The notes under the pieces were generated by a model. The model was not told the DNA's origin. It did no database searches and was given only the letters and a program-made list of their open reading frames with translations. A stretch of DNA of 34,922 nucleotides, taken from positions 1-34,922 of IMG/VR virus record IMGVR_UViG_3300046167_000526; one strand, given 5' to 3'. Position 1 is the stretch's first letter; the number at the start of each line of letters is the position of its first letter. The position numbers were made by a program, and so were the translations under genes. Of the stretch, positions 16,705 to 25,191 are shown one piece after another. The DNA comes from a virus.

Positions 16705-19700
16705 TTATATAATATAACAATTACTATTTGGGCCTGTTCCATATACAGCATCTCCAAATTTCACATGAAAAATCCCTGCGTTGGTGCCGCCTCCGCAATT
16801 AGCGCCTGCCATTTTAGAAGCAATAACCCTGTATTCTCCAATAGCGTCAAATTCCCAATAGTCCTCAACAAAAGCAGGTCCGCTATTGTCAATTGATATT
16901 CTCTCATAACCAGTAGGTGACGCAAAAGTATTACCATTAGCTAACTGAGCCGTAGCCCAAGAAGAACTACTCGTTGCTCTATATTGAACTAAATAATCAA
17001 CATAAATATCATCACTTAAAACTGTTTCTCTTTGCAGGTAAGGTTTTATATACATTTTACCTTGAGTTAAAGCTCCTGTTGTTTTAGGATTAAAATTAGA
17101 TCTATATTTAGCGTTGTATATTTTATTTGGAGGATATGCCGTGTTGAATGGCGTTCCCGCGTAAGTACCGCTAACTTGTTCATTAGTTCCGTAAGCAAAA
17201 AATTGATACTCTATATTTTCATTACATTCAGCGTTCGTACCTCCTTGTCTACCAGCACAAATAGTTTGAGGAACTGGATCTGTGCCAGCAGTGAATGAAA
17301 TAGTACATGTGTTAGACGAACCAAATCCATTAGCGTCTGTAACTTTAACAATTATGCTATACGCATCTTCATCAACCAAAGTGCCTGAATTAGCGGTTAA
17401 AACACCTGAGGAACTTATGCTAAATCCATTTAATATAGCTTGTGGGTTACTAGAATCTAATTCAAAAAGTAATTCGCTAGCTTCATTACCTCCGCTGGTA
17501 TTACTTCCGTTTTCAGCTGTAAAACTATAAATTGTAGACGTGCCTGTAGTTATACCTGTTAAAGTTAGCGGACAAGTTGCAGGCAAGGTAAATGTTGGTT
17601 GCTCGTTGGTTAACGTAGCTGTATATGTTGTGTTATCAGTATACACTGTTCCAGAAACAGGTTCATAAGTAGTTTGAAAAGTTAAATTGTAAATATCACT
17701 AGAGGGGTTATCAGCTGAGTCTTCACTGTACCAAAAATATGTTGCGGCTGCTGTCTTTAACTGGTACTGAGCATCTATATTTGAATAAACCAGCTGGAAT
17801 TGACTAGCTATATTGTTGTTTTGACCTACATCGCTAGCTCTATAAGCAGACAGTATAACAGGAGCTGATGTAAATAAAGCGTTGTCTGTTATATTTGTTC
17901 CTGATCCATCTTTCCAAATTATATTACTACTACCTATTTGACTTTCCGGAGCAAGACTTTCTGAAAAAGAAGCAAAATTATTTCCATCAATACCTATAAT
18001 TCCTACATATTGATTGTTTATTATTTCATTTAAAACAGCTACTTTACCTTGAAGCGATGTTTCATAAAATAACTCTAAAACAGACTCAAATGGTTTTGTT
18101 TCAGCTATTGATAAAAAAGGCTGCATGCTAACTATTGAGCCGGTAGCTGCTCTATCTTTATTCGTTACATAAGCCCCTATAGGCCCAGGATGAGTGGGTC
18201 TTGTTTGCGGTTTTGGTGTTTTTCCGTTCTGTGTGGTACTTATTTGTAAAATAAAAGGATTAGAGTCTGAATCGTATAATGGCTGTAATATAGGTGATTG
18301 CCCCCAGGGTATAGATCCTGTGGGGTTAGTATTTTCTTCAACTCCTGTTACCGCCCCTCCATACGGCGGTGTTTGGTAAGTATAGCTGCTAGTTGTAACA
18401 ACAGAGCCATATTCTCCTTCTGGAGCATTGGCTACAAAAGGTATACCTGATATTTCTAAATCTCTGACTGTAGATATTGTTGTAACTTCCTGCCTTATTA
18501 AGCCTGGGTAGTATTGTTTATTCCAAGGTTCAAATTTTTGTGGATAACCATAAGGCCTATCACCCACTGCAGCGTTTTTGTTTATAGCCGGGTTATTTAC
18601 TCTTATAAAAAGACTTTCACTACTACTATATTCTCTATCATTAGGGCCTACTTCATTAAGATCCCTAGGAACTTTATTTATATTGTCACTTAGCAACACT
18701 GAAAACGATGTTTTATCTTTTTCTGTTGAATTAATCACAGGATAACCATCTACAAATCCCGGTAAATACACATTATAATATTCTTGTTCTTGCTGTTTAA
18801 CAACTATTTTGTACGAATACCAACCTAAAGGATTATAATTACTAGAGGTGGAGTCACCATTGTAAATACCTGGTTGACCACCCGTGGTTTCTGTACCTAT
18901 AGCAGAATCAATTCTAACACTTAAAGCGTCTCCTAGCCAGTTTATAACTTTAGAATTATTTTCTTGTTGAGCAAATGTTTTATATGGAGCAAATACAGTT
19001 GATCCACCTTCTTCGTTTTCATTATAATCATGAGAGGATAGTATTACATTTGATTGCCTGCCGTATTTGTCAGCTAATATAAATCCTACCTGATAAGTTC
19101 TGTTCTGTTTTAAAGTATGAGACGGGTATTCTATAGTGTTAACGCTATAAGCGTCTCTGTCCTTAACTATAGCCGCGTACGGTATATCAGAAGGGCTCGA
19201 GTGTTTGTCTATATAGTTTCCGTAGACAACTCTATTACCTATAATTTCCTGAGATAATGCCTTTACAGGCACTTTGTCATACACTCTAGTAATATCATTA
19301 TTGGGAAGAGTTTTATAAGGTTTGCTAGAAGCGTAATTATATGGATAATAATAAGTATCATTATCCCCATGTACAGCGTCATACCACTCTATGTATTCTA
19401 AGTTATTTGTTTTATTAGGTAAGTTTACTATATCTACAGTGTTTAAAACTTTCACTGCTAAAGCATCTGATTCTTTATAAAGTATATCTATATCTTTTAT
19501 TAAAAGATTATCTATATTTTGTTGTAGAGTATTATACGGTAGCGGTATTTTTAATAATACATTTTGAACGTTATTTTCAAACCAGGCAACTATTGTAGAT
19601 TTGTAAGCGTTATCCATATCTTCGGTTAAAGAATCTGTTCCTCCACCGAAGTTACTAAATTGTTTAGGTATAAATATAGGCTGAGTAAAAGGAGCCATTA

Positions 19701-20937
19701 AAGAATGTTCGTTATCTTCAAATTTAAACCTGTAGCTAAATCTAACAAATTTGTCTTCTAAAAACTTAGAGTTAGAATCTTGTTGAGACCAAAGCGGATC
19801 ATAATCTGAATTAATACCTAGCTTCATAACAGCGGATCCAGGCCAGGGATTTGGTAAGTTTATAGGCGCGTTAGATAAAGTAACTCGCCAGGTTAAAAAT
19901 TCACCACTTCCTGAAAATTGTGTAGCTGTTGCGGTGACTATAGACGTGTTATCTGGAAGGTAATTAGTTGTACCTGCTACATCTGTCATTAAAACTAAAT
20001 CACCTAGGTTAGGTATAACAGCAGCCTCTTGGTTTAAAGCTGGAAGTGAAAATTGGTAAACAGTGCTAGCACCTGTCCCTGAGGGTATAGAAATACCCTG
20101 CACTTTAAGCCCATTAGGATTGTACTCATTTGTCTTGTTAGTAGCCGTTGATCTAGTTATAGATAGTTTTTCGTTAGATGCAACAGTAACTTGTCTTGAC
20201 AAAGTTATCGTATTAGATACTCCTCCAGGATTTACTGCTACAACGTATACTCTATTGTCCCAGCCGCTAGGAACAGTTATTGTTTCTAAAGGAAATACAG
20301 CATCACCTGGTCTTATGCCTGTGGAATCATTAACAGTTAGAGTACTAACATTACTACCGGCGTTTGATTGTACTACAATTCTATCCATAGTTATGATAGG
20401 CTCGCATGGAGCGTACTTAGCTACTGATATTTGTTCTTCTTTAGTATAATGATTAGGGTTTGATGCGCTTTCCGGGTTAGCTAATGTTATATTTATTTTA
20501 CGGGGTTGGTTTAAATTGTCAGTAAAAAATAAAAGATCTTCTACTAAATTTATACCAATTATTGGAAATGATTGATTAAAATTTAAAAACGCGCCATAAA
20601 CTAATGTTTTTCTAGTGTAGCTACCAGCTAAAGATAGTTCATATATATAATTATTAGCCGAAGTGTTGTAATCCCCACTAGCGCTGTTATGATTTGTAGC
20701 AAAAATGAATACTCTATCATTAGACTCGTCTACGTAAAAACCTATTATTATAGCTGAATTTTCTGTTTGTGAAATTGATTTATTACCTAAAATATTTTCA
20801 AACTCACCAACAGTTGAACCCTCAGATCTACTCAAGGCTAAATTTATAGCCTCTCTATATTCACCATTAGGTATTATGCGAGGATCAAGATCTTGATTCA
20901 TCTTGCCTTTGAGAAATGTATTTTTAATTTCAGCCAT
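16705..20937 (-). CDS. Large tail / muzzle-like structural protein with cadherin-like domain (1410 aa)
   Basis: The N-terminus (KGKMNQDLDPRIIPNGEYRE) is a pattern seen in large tail-stabilisation proteins of Bacteroidota podoviruses. It is followed by beta-propeller-like text (GFYVDESNDRVFIFATNH, NLVEDLLFFTDNLNQPRK). The middle is beta-rich and aromatic. At about residues 1110-1230 there is a cadherin/Ig-like repeat (SELLFELDSSNP, GFSISSSGVLT, VDEDAYSIIVKVTDANGFGS) that may bind cell-surface glycan or calcium. The last 170 residues form another beta domain with several cysteines. Size and place (after the ring proteins and before the ejection proteins) fit the muzzle or tail needle assembly of crAss-like phages. 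It starts 6 nt after the ring-protein gene upstream. Confidence 0.7.
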   Translation of the reverse strand: MAEIKNTFLKGKMNQDLDPRIIPNGEYREAINLALSRSEGSTVGEFENILGNKSISQTENSAIIIGFYVDESNDRVFIFATNHNSASGDYNTSANNYIYELSLAGSYTRKTLVYGAFLNFNQSFPIIGINLVEDLLFFTDNLNQPRKINITLANPESASNPNHYTKEEQISVAKYAPCEPIITMDRIVVQSNAGSNVSTLTVNDSTGIRPGDAVFPLETITVPSGWDNRVYVVAVNPGGVSNTITLSRQVTVASNEKLSITRSTATNKTNEYNPNGLKVQGISIPSGTGASTVYQFSLPALNQEAAVIPNLGDLVLMTDVAGTTNYLPDNTSIVTATATQFSGSGEFLTWRVTLSNAPINLPNPWPGSAVMKLGINSDYDPLWSQQDSNSKFLEDKFVRFSYRFKFEDNEHSLMAPFTQPIFIPKQFSNFGGGTDSLTEDMDNAYKSTIVAWFENNVQNVLLKIPLPYNTLQQNIDNLLIKDIDILYKESDALAVKVLNTVDIVNLPNKTNNLEYIEWYDAVHGDNDTYYYPYNYASSKPYKTLPNNDITRVYDKVPVKALSQEIIGNRVVYGNYIDKHSSPSDIPYAAIVKDRDAYSVNTIEYPSHTLKQNRTYQVGFILADKYGRQSNVILSSHDYNENEEGGSTVFAPYKTFAQQENNSKVINWLGDALSVRIDSAIGTETTGGQPGIYNGDSTSSNYNPLGWYSYKIVVKQQEQEYYNVYLPGFVDGYPVINSTEKDKTSFSVLLSDNINKVPRDLNEVGPNDREYSSSESLFIRVNNPAINKNAAVGDRPYGYPQKFEPWNKQYYPGLIRQEVTTISTVRDLEISGIPFVANAPEGEYGSVVTTSSYTYQTPPYGGAVTGVEENTNPTGSIPWGQSPILQPLYDSDSNPFILQISTTQNGKTPKPQTRPTHPGPIGAYVTNKDRAATGSIVSMQPFLSIAETKPFESVLELFYETSLQGKVAVLNEIINNQYVGIIGIDGNNFASFSESLAPESQIGSSNIIWKDGSGTNITDNALFTSAPVILSAYRASDVGQNNNIASQFQLVYSNIDAQYQLKTAAATYFWYSEDSADNPSSDIYNLTFQTTYEPVSGTVYTDNTTYTATLTNEQPTFTLPATCPLTLTGITTGTSTIYSFTAENGSNTSGGNEASELLFELDSSNPQAILNGFSISSSGVLTANSGTLVDEDAYSIIVKVTDANGFGSSNTCTISFTAGTDPVPQTICAGRQGGTNAECNENIEYQFFAYGTNEQVSGTYAGTPFNTAYPPNKIYNAKYRSNFNPKTTGALTQGKMYIKPYLQRETVLSDDIYVDYLVQYRATSSSSWATAQLANGNTFASPTGYERISIDNSGPAFVEDYWEFDAIGEYRVIASKMAGANCGGGTNAGIFHVKFGDAVYGTGPNSNCYII

Positions 20938-20943
20938 TTAATT

Positions 20944-22146
20944 CTAGTGTTTTATCCATTTAGATTTACCTCTCATTACTTGAACTATCTCATCAAGTTT
21001 TATATTTGATAATCTTAATTTAGCGTTTCTTAATTTAGCACTTCTTTCTTGCTTTAATCTTCTTACTATATATTCAGGTTGGTTTATTCTAGAAGCTACC
21101 ACAGCGTGGCTTATATGAGCATATAGAGCCTCCTCCGCTAGTTTAGGAACTTTAGTTTCCATATCGGAAGCTAGACCGTCAGAAATATACTCTAAAACTA
21201 TAAGTGCCCCGGCTAAATTACTAGAAAAAGATATTTTACCTTCTCTGTGATTTATAGTAAACCATCCATTAACTTGAGCATACTGAGGATCTATTCCGTA
21301 GTTCTGTCCTAAAAGCTGTTCATCCCAACCCCAACTGTCATAACCTTCATTGTATAGATCTTCTAAATCACCTTGATTTATTAAAGTGTCTTCTGCTGTT
21401 CGCCATCTTTCTTCTGTTATCGATGTTCCTTCAATATTGTTTCCAAAATTGTCTTGTGTTGGCACACCTTTTGAATCTTGTACAGGGTTTTCAAACGGAT
21501 TCGTAGTTAAATTGTTTGCGGGGTATATAGGTCTTTTTACACCTAATTTATCTATCCAAGATATTTTAGTGTAGTTTACATAGTCTTGAGGTATCACCAC
21601 ACTCAGTCCGGGAGGTATGTTTAATTCTTGAGACTTAATACTTTTTAATGTATCGTAGCTAAATTCTTGTAACCCGCGCTTTGCATGAAAAACAAGATCT
21701 GTTCTTTTGCAACTTGTTATTAATTTACCGTCCCCTACGTAAGCAACCATAAAGTTATTTATAATATCGTCAAGCTTTATGTAAGAATAAGATCCGTAGT
21801 TTTCCTCAACAGTATTACCGTAAGCATCTCTGTTTCCGTATTCACCACCGCTCAATATTTTTAATTGAACAACTACACTTGTGTTAGCTGCTAGGTTTCC
21901 TGTAAATGTTATTGTATTACCTGATACAGTGTAAGGTAAAGTATATTCTGTATATGTTAAAACACCTGCGTCTGCGGTGTATAATTTAAAGTTATTTAAA
22001 GCATAATTTGGCTGAAGAGGATCATAACTACCTAGCACTAATTCAGTGTCAAAGGTAGTCGTGAAGGCTTGCCCAGTACCAGCTGCAGATAAAAACTTTT
22101 GTACACCTGCGTAATATTGCTGATTATTTTCTGTGATTAAACCCAT
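20944..22146 (-). CDS. Ring / head-to-tail connector protein, extended paralogue (400 aa)
   Basis: Residues from about 115 on match the 192-aa protein encoded at 22909-23487 along its length: LDDIINNFMVAYVGDGKLI, KRTDLVFHAKRGLQEFSYDT and PKLAEEALYAHISHAV all have counterparts there. It differs by a 115-residue N-terminal beta domain (YYAGVQKFLSAAGTGQAF onward) and an insertion of about 100 residues in the middle, starting near the YPANNLTTNPFENPVQD part. It ends in basic helices (RRLKQERSAKLRNAKLRL). It belongs to the duplicated module described separately and is followed within 6 nt by the 1410-aa tail gene. A role in the tail ring stack is inferred from position. Confidence 0.65.
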   Translation of the reverse strand: MGLITENNQQYYAGVQKFLSAAGTGQAFTTTFDTELVLGSYDPLQPNYALNNFKLYTADAGVLTYTEYTLPYTVSGNTITFTGNLAANTSVVVQLKILSGGEYGNRDAYGNTVEENYGSYSYIKLDDIINNFMVAYVGDGKLITSCKRTDLVFHAKRGLQEFSYDTLKSIKSQELNIPPGLSVVIPQDYVNYTKISWIDKLGVKRPIYPANNLTTNPFENPVQDSKGVPTQDNFGNNIEGTSITEERWRTAEDTLINQGDLEDLYNEGYDSWGWDEQLLGQNYGIDPQYAQVNGWFTINHREGKISFSSNLAGALIVLEYISDGLASDMETKVPKLAEEALYAHISHAVVASRINQPEYIVRRLKQERSAKLRNAKLRLSNIKLDEIVQVMRGKSKWIKH

Positions 22147-22149
22147 GTA

Positions 22150-22896
22150 TTAAGATTTTTCGTTTATGTCTTCTTGTTGTATTTTTTGAGCAGCTACTTG
22201 TATTATAGTAGGATCTTGTATTATTATACCAGAGTATAGTAGTATATTTGTTATAACGTTCACCTGTTCAGATGGATGAAGCTCAAAATTAACTGAGGAG
22301 GTTGCATCGTATATATACTGGCCTAAGCTACCAACTGAATACCCCCAGTTAACATTTTTTGGTTTTCTAAGAAAAGTAGCTTTTACATTGGTAATTATTC
22401 CTGTAGGTTTTACAGACAATTTACCGCTCTCGTAAAGATATACAGGAAAGTTTTCACTAGGAGCTGTTAGATCTGATCTGTCTATGTTATAAAATTCAAC
22501 TCTTTGAAGCCTTTGAACTTCTATGTCATTAAAAGTAACTGTACCTAGTCTATAGAAAGAGAATTGATTAGAGCCTGATGAGTCGTCATAAACTATAGTA
22601 GTGTTAGTTAAATCATCAGTTACAGGTAGAGCAAACGAGTTGGGTCCGTAATTACAAGAGCCTATACATTTAAAGTTTGATATCCTATCATCTATGTTAA
22701 TTTGTCTGTTACTGTAATCAAAATCAGCTTGTGTTACTCTTAGCTGCTGATTAAGATCTTCAAAGTATTTTTCAAATATATCTAACTGAACTTGAGTAGC
22801 TGTTTTATTGAATTCATCAGGCGTTATGTAGCCTCGTTGCTCTTGGTTAAGTACTAAAAGAACAGTTTTATACACGTTGTCTACATTTATTGCCAT
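22150..22896 (-). CDS. Ring / tail-completion protein, second copy (248 aa)
   Basis: Clear paralogue of the 229-aa protein at 23494-24183: starts MAINVDNVYKTVLLVLNQEQ against MAIDINKVYKAVLVVLEQEK. Both then share RGxxTPxEFNK, IFxxYFxDLNQ, the SxLTAP motif, a W-G segment (NVNWGYSVGSLGQYIYD) and an FEHP/FEIHKS-type (E-x-H) element. About half of the first 75 residues agree by eye. This type of protein lies next to portal-vertex and tail genes in crAss-like and related phages, so a ring or connector role is likely. It is 3 nt before the 400-aa gene and 12 nt after the 192-aa gene. Confidence 0.65.
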   Translation of the reverse strand: MAINVDNVYKTVLLVLNQEQRGYITPDEFNKTATQVQLDIFEKYFEDLNQQLRVTQADFDYSNRQINIDDRISNFKCIGSCNYGPNSFALPVTDDLTNTTIVYDDSSGSNQFSFYRLGTVTFNDIEVQRLQRVEFYNIDRSDLTAPSENFPVYLYESGKLSVKPTGIITNVKATFLRKPKNVNWGYSVGSLGQYIYDATSSVNFELHPSEQVNVITNILLYSGIIIQDPTIIQVAAQKIQQEDINEKS

Positions 22897-22908
22897 GCGG
22901 GTATGTTT

Positions 22909-23487
22909 TTATTCAGAAAAGTTAGTAAAAATTAATCTAGATTTTGATCTTTCTAATTTGTCTATTTTTTCTATTAATAATCTTTGTAGTAAGTTTGGAT
23001 CTGTTTTTTCTCTATTTGCTAATATAGCGTAAATCATACAAGCATATAAAGCTTCTTCAGCTAGTTTTGGAATTGCAGCAGATTCATCTGTTGTAAGCGA
23101 ATTTGATAAGTAGGTTAATACAAAATTAGGATCTCCTGTACTTCCTGGGTCAAAAGATATAGTTTTTGTGCTGTAGTTTATTACAAACTCTTCTTGGCCT
23201 GGATTTGCAGCAACTTGTTTATAAACATCCCCGTCTACAATTATTGAAATTATACTGACAAAATCCGCGGGTAAAGCATAGCTTAATGGTAAGTTACCTA
23301 CATCTACCGTGAATTTACTTTTTAAAGTTTCATAAGCAAATTCTTGCAGACAACGTCTAGCGTGAAATATTACTTCTGTTCTCTTAGAATCTGGTATAAG
23401 TTTTCCAGGTCCAGTGTATGATATTATAAAGTTGTTTATTACATCATTCAATGATATAAAAGCATTAGTTGATACTGTTGTTGCCAT
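22909..23487 (-). CDS. Ring / head-to-tail connector protein, short paralogue (192 aa)
   Basis: An N-terminal helix (FISLNDVINNFIISYTGPGK) leads into KRTEVIFHARRCLQEFAYET, then a beta section (LPLSYALPADFVSIISIIVD ... FVLTYLSNSL) and a C-terminal helical part (PKLAEEALYACMIYAI, KLERSKSRL). The helix-beta-helix order fits head-completion or tail-adaptor proteins (P22 gp4-like). It pairs with the preceding 229-aa gene (6-nt gap), and the pair is repeated just downstream. The longer copy at 20944-22146 carries an extra N-terminal domain. The connector function is inferred from order in the operon and fold-like pattern. Confidence 0.65.
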   Translation of the reverse strand: MATTVSTNAFISLNDVINNFIISYTGPGKLIPDSKRTEVIFHARRCLQEFAYETLKSKFTVDVGNLPLSYALPADFVSIISIIVDGDVYKQVAANPGQEEFVINYSTKTISFDPGSTGDPNFVLTYLSNSLTTDESAAIPKLAEEALYACMIYAILANREKTDPNLLQRLLIEKIDKLERSKSRLIFTNFSE

Positions 23488-23493
23488 GTCTTA

Positions 23494-24183
23494 TTATTTT
23501 TGATCGTTAGCGTTTATTTGTTGTTCTTTACCGTTAGCTAAAGACATAACAAATTGATCTTTAGTCATTACTCCTGCATATCCTAGTATTTTATCTATCA
23601 ATAATGGTTGATCTGATTTATGTATTTCAAAGTCTTGAGAGTCTAATTTATTATATATGTAGTGACCTAGTTCAATGTCTACATTAAATCCCCATTTAGG
23701 ATCTGCTGGAAATTTTAAATAATTTAAAACAACATCACCAGTAAGTACTGGGTATAAGGTTATCACCCCTCCCTCGTAGGTATAAGCAGGGTAATAAGCT
23801 GTAGGAGCAGTTAACGGAGATTGATTAGTTGTATATATTTCGTACTGCTGTATTCTTTGAGCTTCTCTATTATTATATATAACAGAACCTAATTCTTGAA
23901 CAGTTGAAGATGGCGTTACATTTGAAGAGCCGTCCAATGTCAGTGATTCATTCGTTTTAAATATAGATATTTTTTCATCCAGTAAAGCCATCCTGTCAGC
24001 GTAAGCTAATGATGTTTGAGGCATTCCAAGCAATTGATTTAAATCATCAAAGTACTGAGTAAAAATTTCTTGTTGCGCTTGAGCAGCAATTTTGTTGAAC
24101 TCGTTAGGCGTCAACACTCCTCTTTTTTCTTGTTCCAGCACAACTAGAACAGCTTTATAAACCTTGTTTATGTCTATAGCCAT
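23494..24183 (-). CDS. Ring / tail-completion protein, first copy (229 aa)
   Basis: The N-terminus is an alpha-helical block (KVYKAVLVVLEQEKRG, EFNKIAAQAQQEIFTQYFDD) followed by a beta region with YPAYTYEGGVITLYP and an FPADPKWGFNVDIELGHYI segment. The protein is paralogous to the 248-aa product at 22150-22896. It is the first gene after an intergenic hairpin (24215-24244), so expression of the tail genes from here on may be set separately from the capsid genes. No catalytic motif is visible. Its place after the capsid genes and before the large tail protein supports a portal-vertex ring role, by analogy with crAss-like virions. Confidence 0.65.
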   Translation of the reverse strand: MAIDINKVYKAVLVVLEQEKRGVLTPNEFNKIAAQAQQEIFTQYFDDLNQLLGMPQTSLAYADRMALLDEKISIFKTNESLTLDGSSNVTPSSTVQELGSVIYNNREAQRIQQYEIYTTNQSPLTAPTAYYPAYTYEGGVITLYPVLTGDVVLNYLKFPADPKWGFNVDIELGHYIYNKLDSQDFEIHKSDQPLLIDKILGYAGVMTKDQFVMSLANGKEQQINANDQK

Positions 24184-24214
24184 TTTCTTTTATTTTTAAA
24201 TTTGCTTGTTTAAT

Positions 24215-24244
24215 ATAAGAGGCTATGCTATTATAACCTCTTAT
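24215..24244 (-). terminator. 12-bp hairpin in the 79-nt gap after the 280-aa gene
   Basis: On the transcribed (-) strand ATAAGAGGTTAT pairs with ATAGCCTCTTAT (one G-U) around a 6-nt loop AATAGC. The bases after the stem on the - strand (ATTAAAC) are not a good T tract, so it may be an attenuator or an mRNA-stability/processing hairpin rather than a full terminator. On the + strand the stem is followed by ACTTTTTATT. Confidence 0.55.
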
Positions 24245-24262
24245 ACTTTTTATTATTACATG

Positions 24263-25105
24263 TTATTCTAAGTTTTTCTCTACTGACCTATAAACTTCTA
24301 CACCTTCGTCGGTTTTAAAGTAAGCTGCCATTGCAGAGTATGGGTTTTCATCAAAAGGTACAGTCATTAATTTTCTACCGTTTGACCCCCAAGTAAATGT
24401 TCTTTGATCTTGTGACAATTTGATAATACCCATTTCAGAAGCCTTTATAGCTATATTTCTTAATTGTACATTATCATCATTTGCTAACTCCATAAATAAA
24501 TCTGGATTTCTCTTTGCAAATAATAAAAGATCTCTCTTTAATTCTTTAGTTGTCATGCTCGAAACTTTAGACCCTAATTCAACACGAAGTATAGCTTCAG
24601 CGTCATCAACATCCATTGTTCTAGCTGCCATCATTGCATCTATTTGAACTTCTAAATCTTCTAATTCATCTTCAGCTATAGCTACCGGATTGTGTTCGTA
24701 GTATTTATTGCCTAATAAAGGATGATACAAAGATAGTAATTTTTGTAAATTTTGTTGTTCTTTTTTAACATATAAAGCACCGTCTTTAAACATTATATGT
24801 CCTAATGTTGCTTGACCGTTCTGCTCATCTATGAAAGGAGAATTTTGATTTGTTGCGTATCTAAGTTCTCTTTGAAGACCTTTTTCTTTATCAAAATATA
24901 ATAAAGGGTGTCTTGATGTATGTTTTGATGAAATTGTTAATGTTAATGGTGCTTGACCTATAACTATATACATTCTATCTTTTACTTCCCAACTTGGTTT
25001 AGCTGGTTCTTGTTTATTTGGAGCAGTCATTACTTCTTGCTCTTGTATTACTTCTTTATTTGCTACAGGCTTTTTAGCTGTAGGCTTTTTTGCATTTGCT
25101 GCCAT
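24263..25105 (-). CDS. Conserved-type virion-associated protein after the capsid gene (280 aa)
   Basis: A Lys/Ala/Pro-rich N-terminus (AANAKKPTAKKPVANKEV) is followed by a compact domain beginning YIVIGQAPLTLTISSKHTSR, then HPLLYFDKEKGLQRELRYAT and SPFIDEQNGQATLGHIMF. The second half is helical and acidic (EDELEDLEVQIDAMMAAR; DLLLFAKRNPDLFMELANDD) and ends in a helix-turn-like segment. It follows the major capsid gene, as do similar proteins in other Bacteroidota phages as I recall, but I do not know its function. A head-associated or scaffold-like role is possible. Its leader TTATATTATATT directly before ATG is the same as that of the scaffold-like gene. Confidence 0.65.
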   Translation of the reverse strand: MAANAKKPTAKKPVANKEVIQEQEVMTAPNKQEPAKPSWEVKDRMYIVIGQAPLTLTISSKHTSRHPLLYFDKEKGLQRELRYATNQNSPFIDEQNGQATLGHIMFKDGALYVKKEQQNLQKLLSLYHPLLGNKYYEHNPVAIAEDELEDLEVQIDAMMAARTMDVDDAEAILRVELGSKVSSMTTKELKRDLLLFAKRNPDLFMELANDDNVQLRNIAIKASEMGIIKLSQDQRTFTWGSNGRKLMTVPFDENPYSAMAAYFKTDEGVEVYRSVEKNLE

Positions 25106-25141
25106 AATATAATATAATAAAATTTTTAATAAGAGTAATAA

Positions 25142-25168
25142 TTACCCCTGTCAGTTCAACAAGGGTAA
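25142..25168 (-). terminator. Weak hairpin after the major capsid gene
   Basis: On the - strand TTACCCTTG pairs with CAGGGGTAA (one G-U) around a 9-nt loop, 24 nt after the capsid stop. The following bases (TTATTACTCTTATT) are T-rich but broken. It fits a partial terminator or 3'-end stabiliser that would raise capsid mRNA relative to downstream genes. Confidence 0.5.
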
Positions 25169-25191
25169 CTACTACATTAATTTAATCGGTA

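Larger units (their letters stand above)
20944..24183 (-). repeat. Tandem duplication of a two-gene ring-protein module
   Basis: The order is A (229 aa), B (192 aa), A' (248 aa), B' (400 aa). A/A' and B/B' each share collinear motifs (see the individual genes), so a two-gene unit was duplicated in place and then diverged. B' also gained an N-terminal domain and a central insertion. The DNA copies have diverged so far that no long nucleotide repeat is visible; the evidence is at protein level. Confidence 0.8.
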
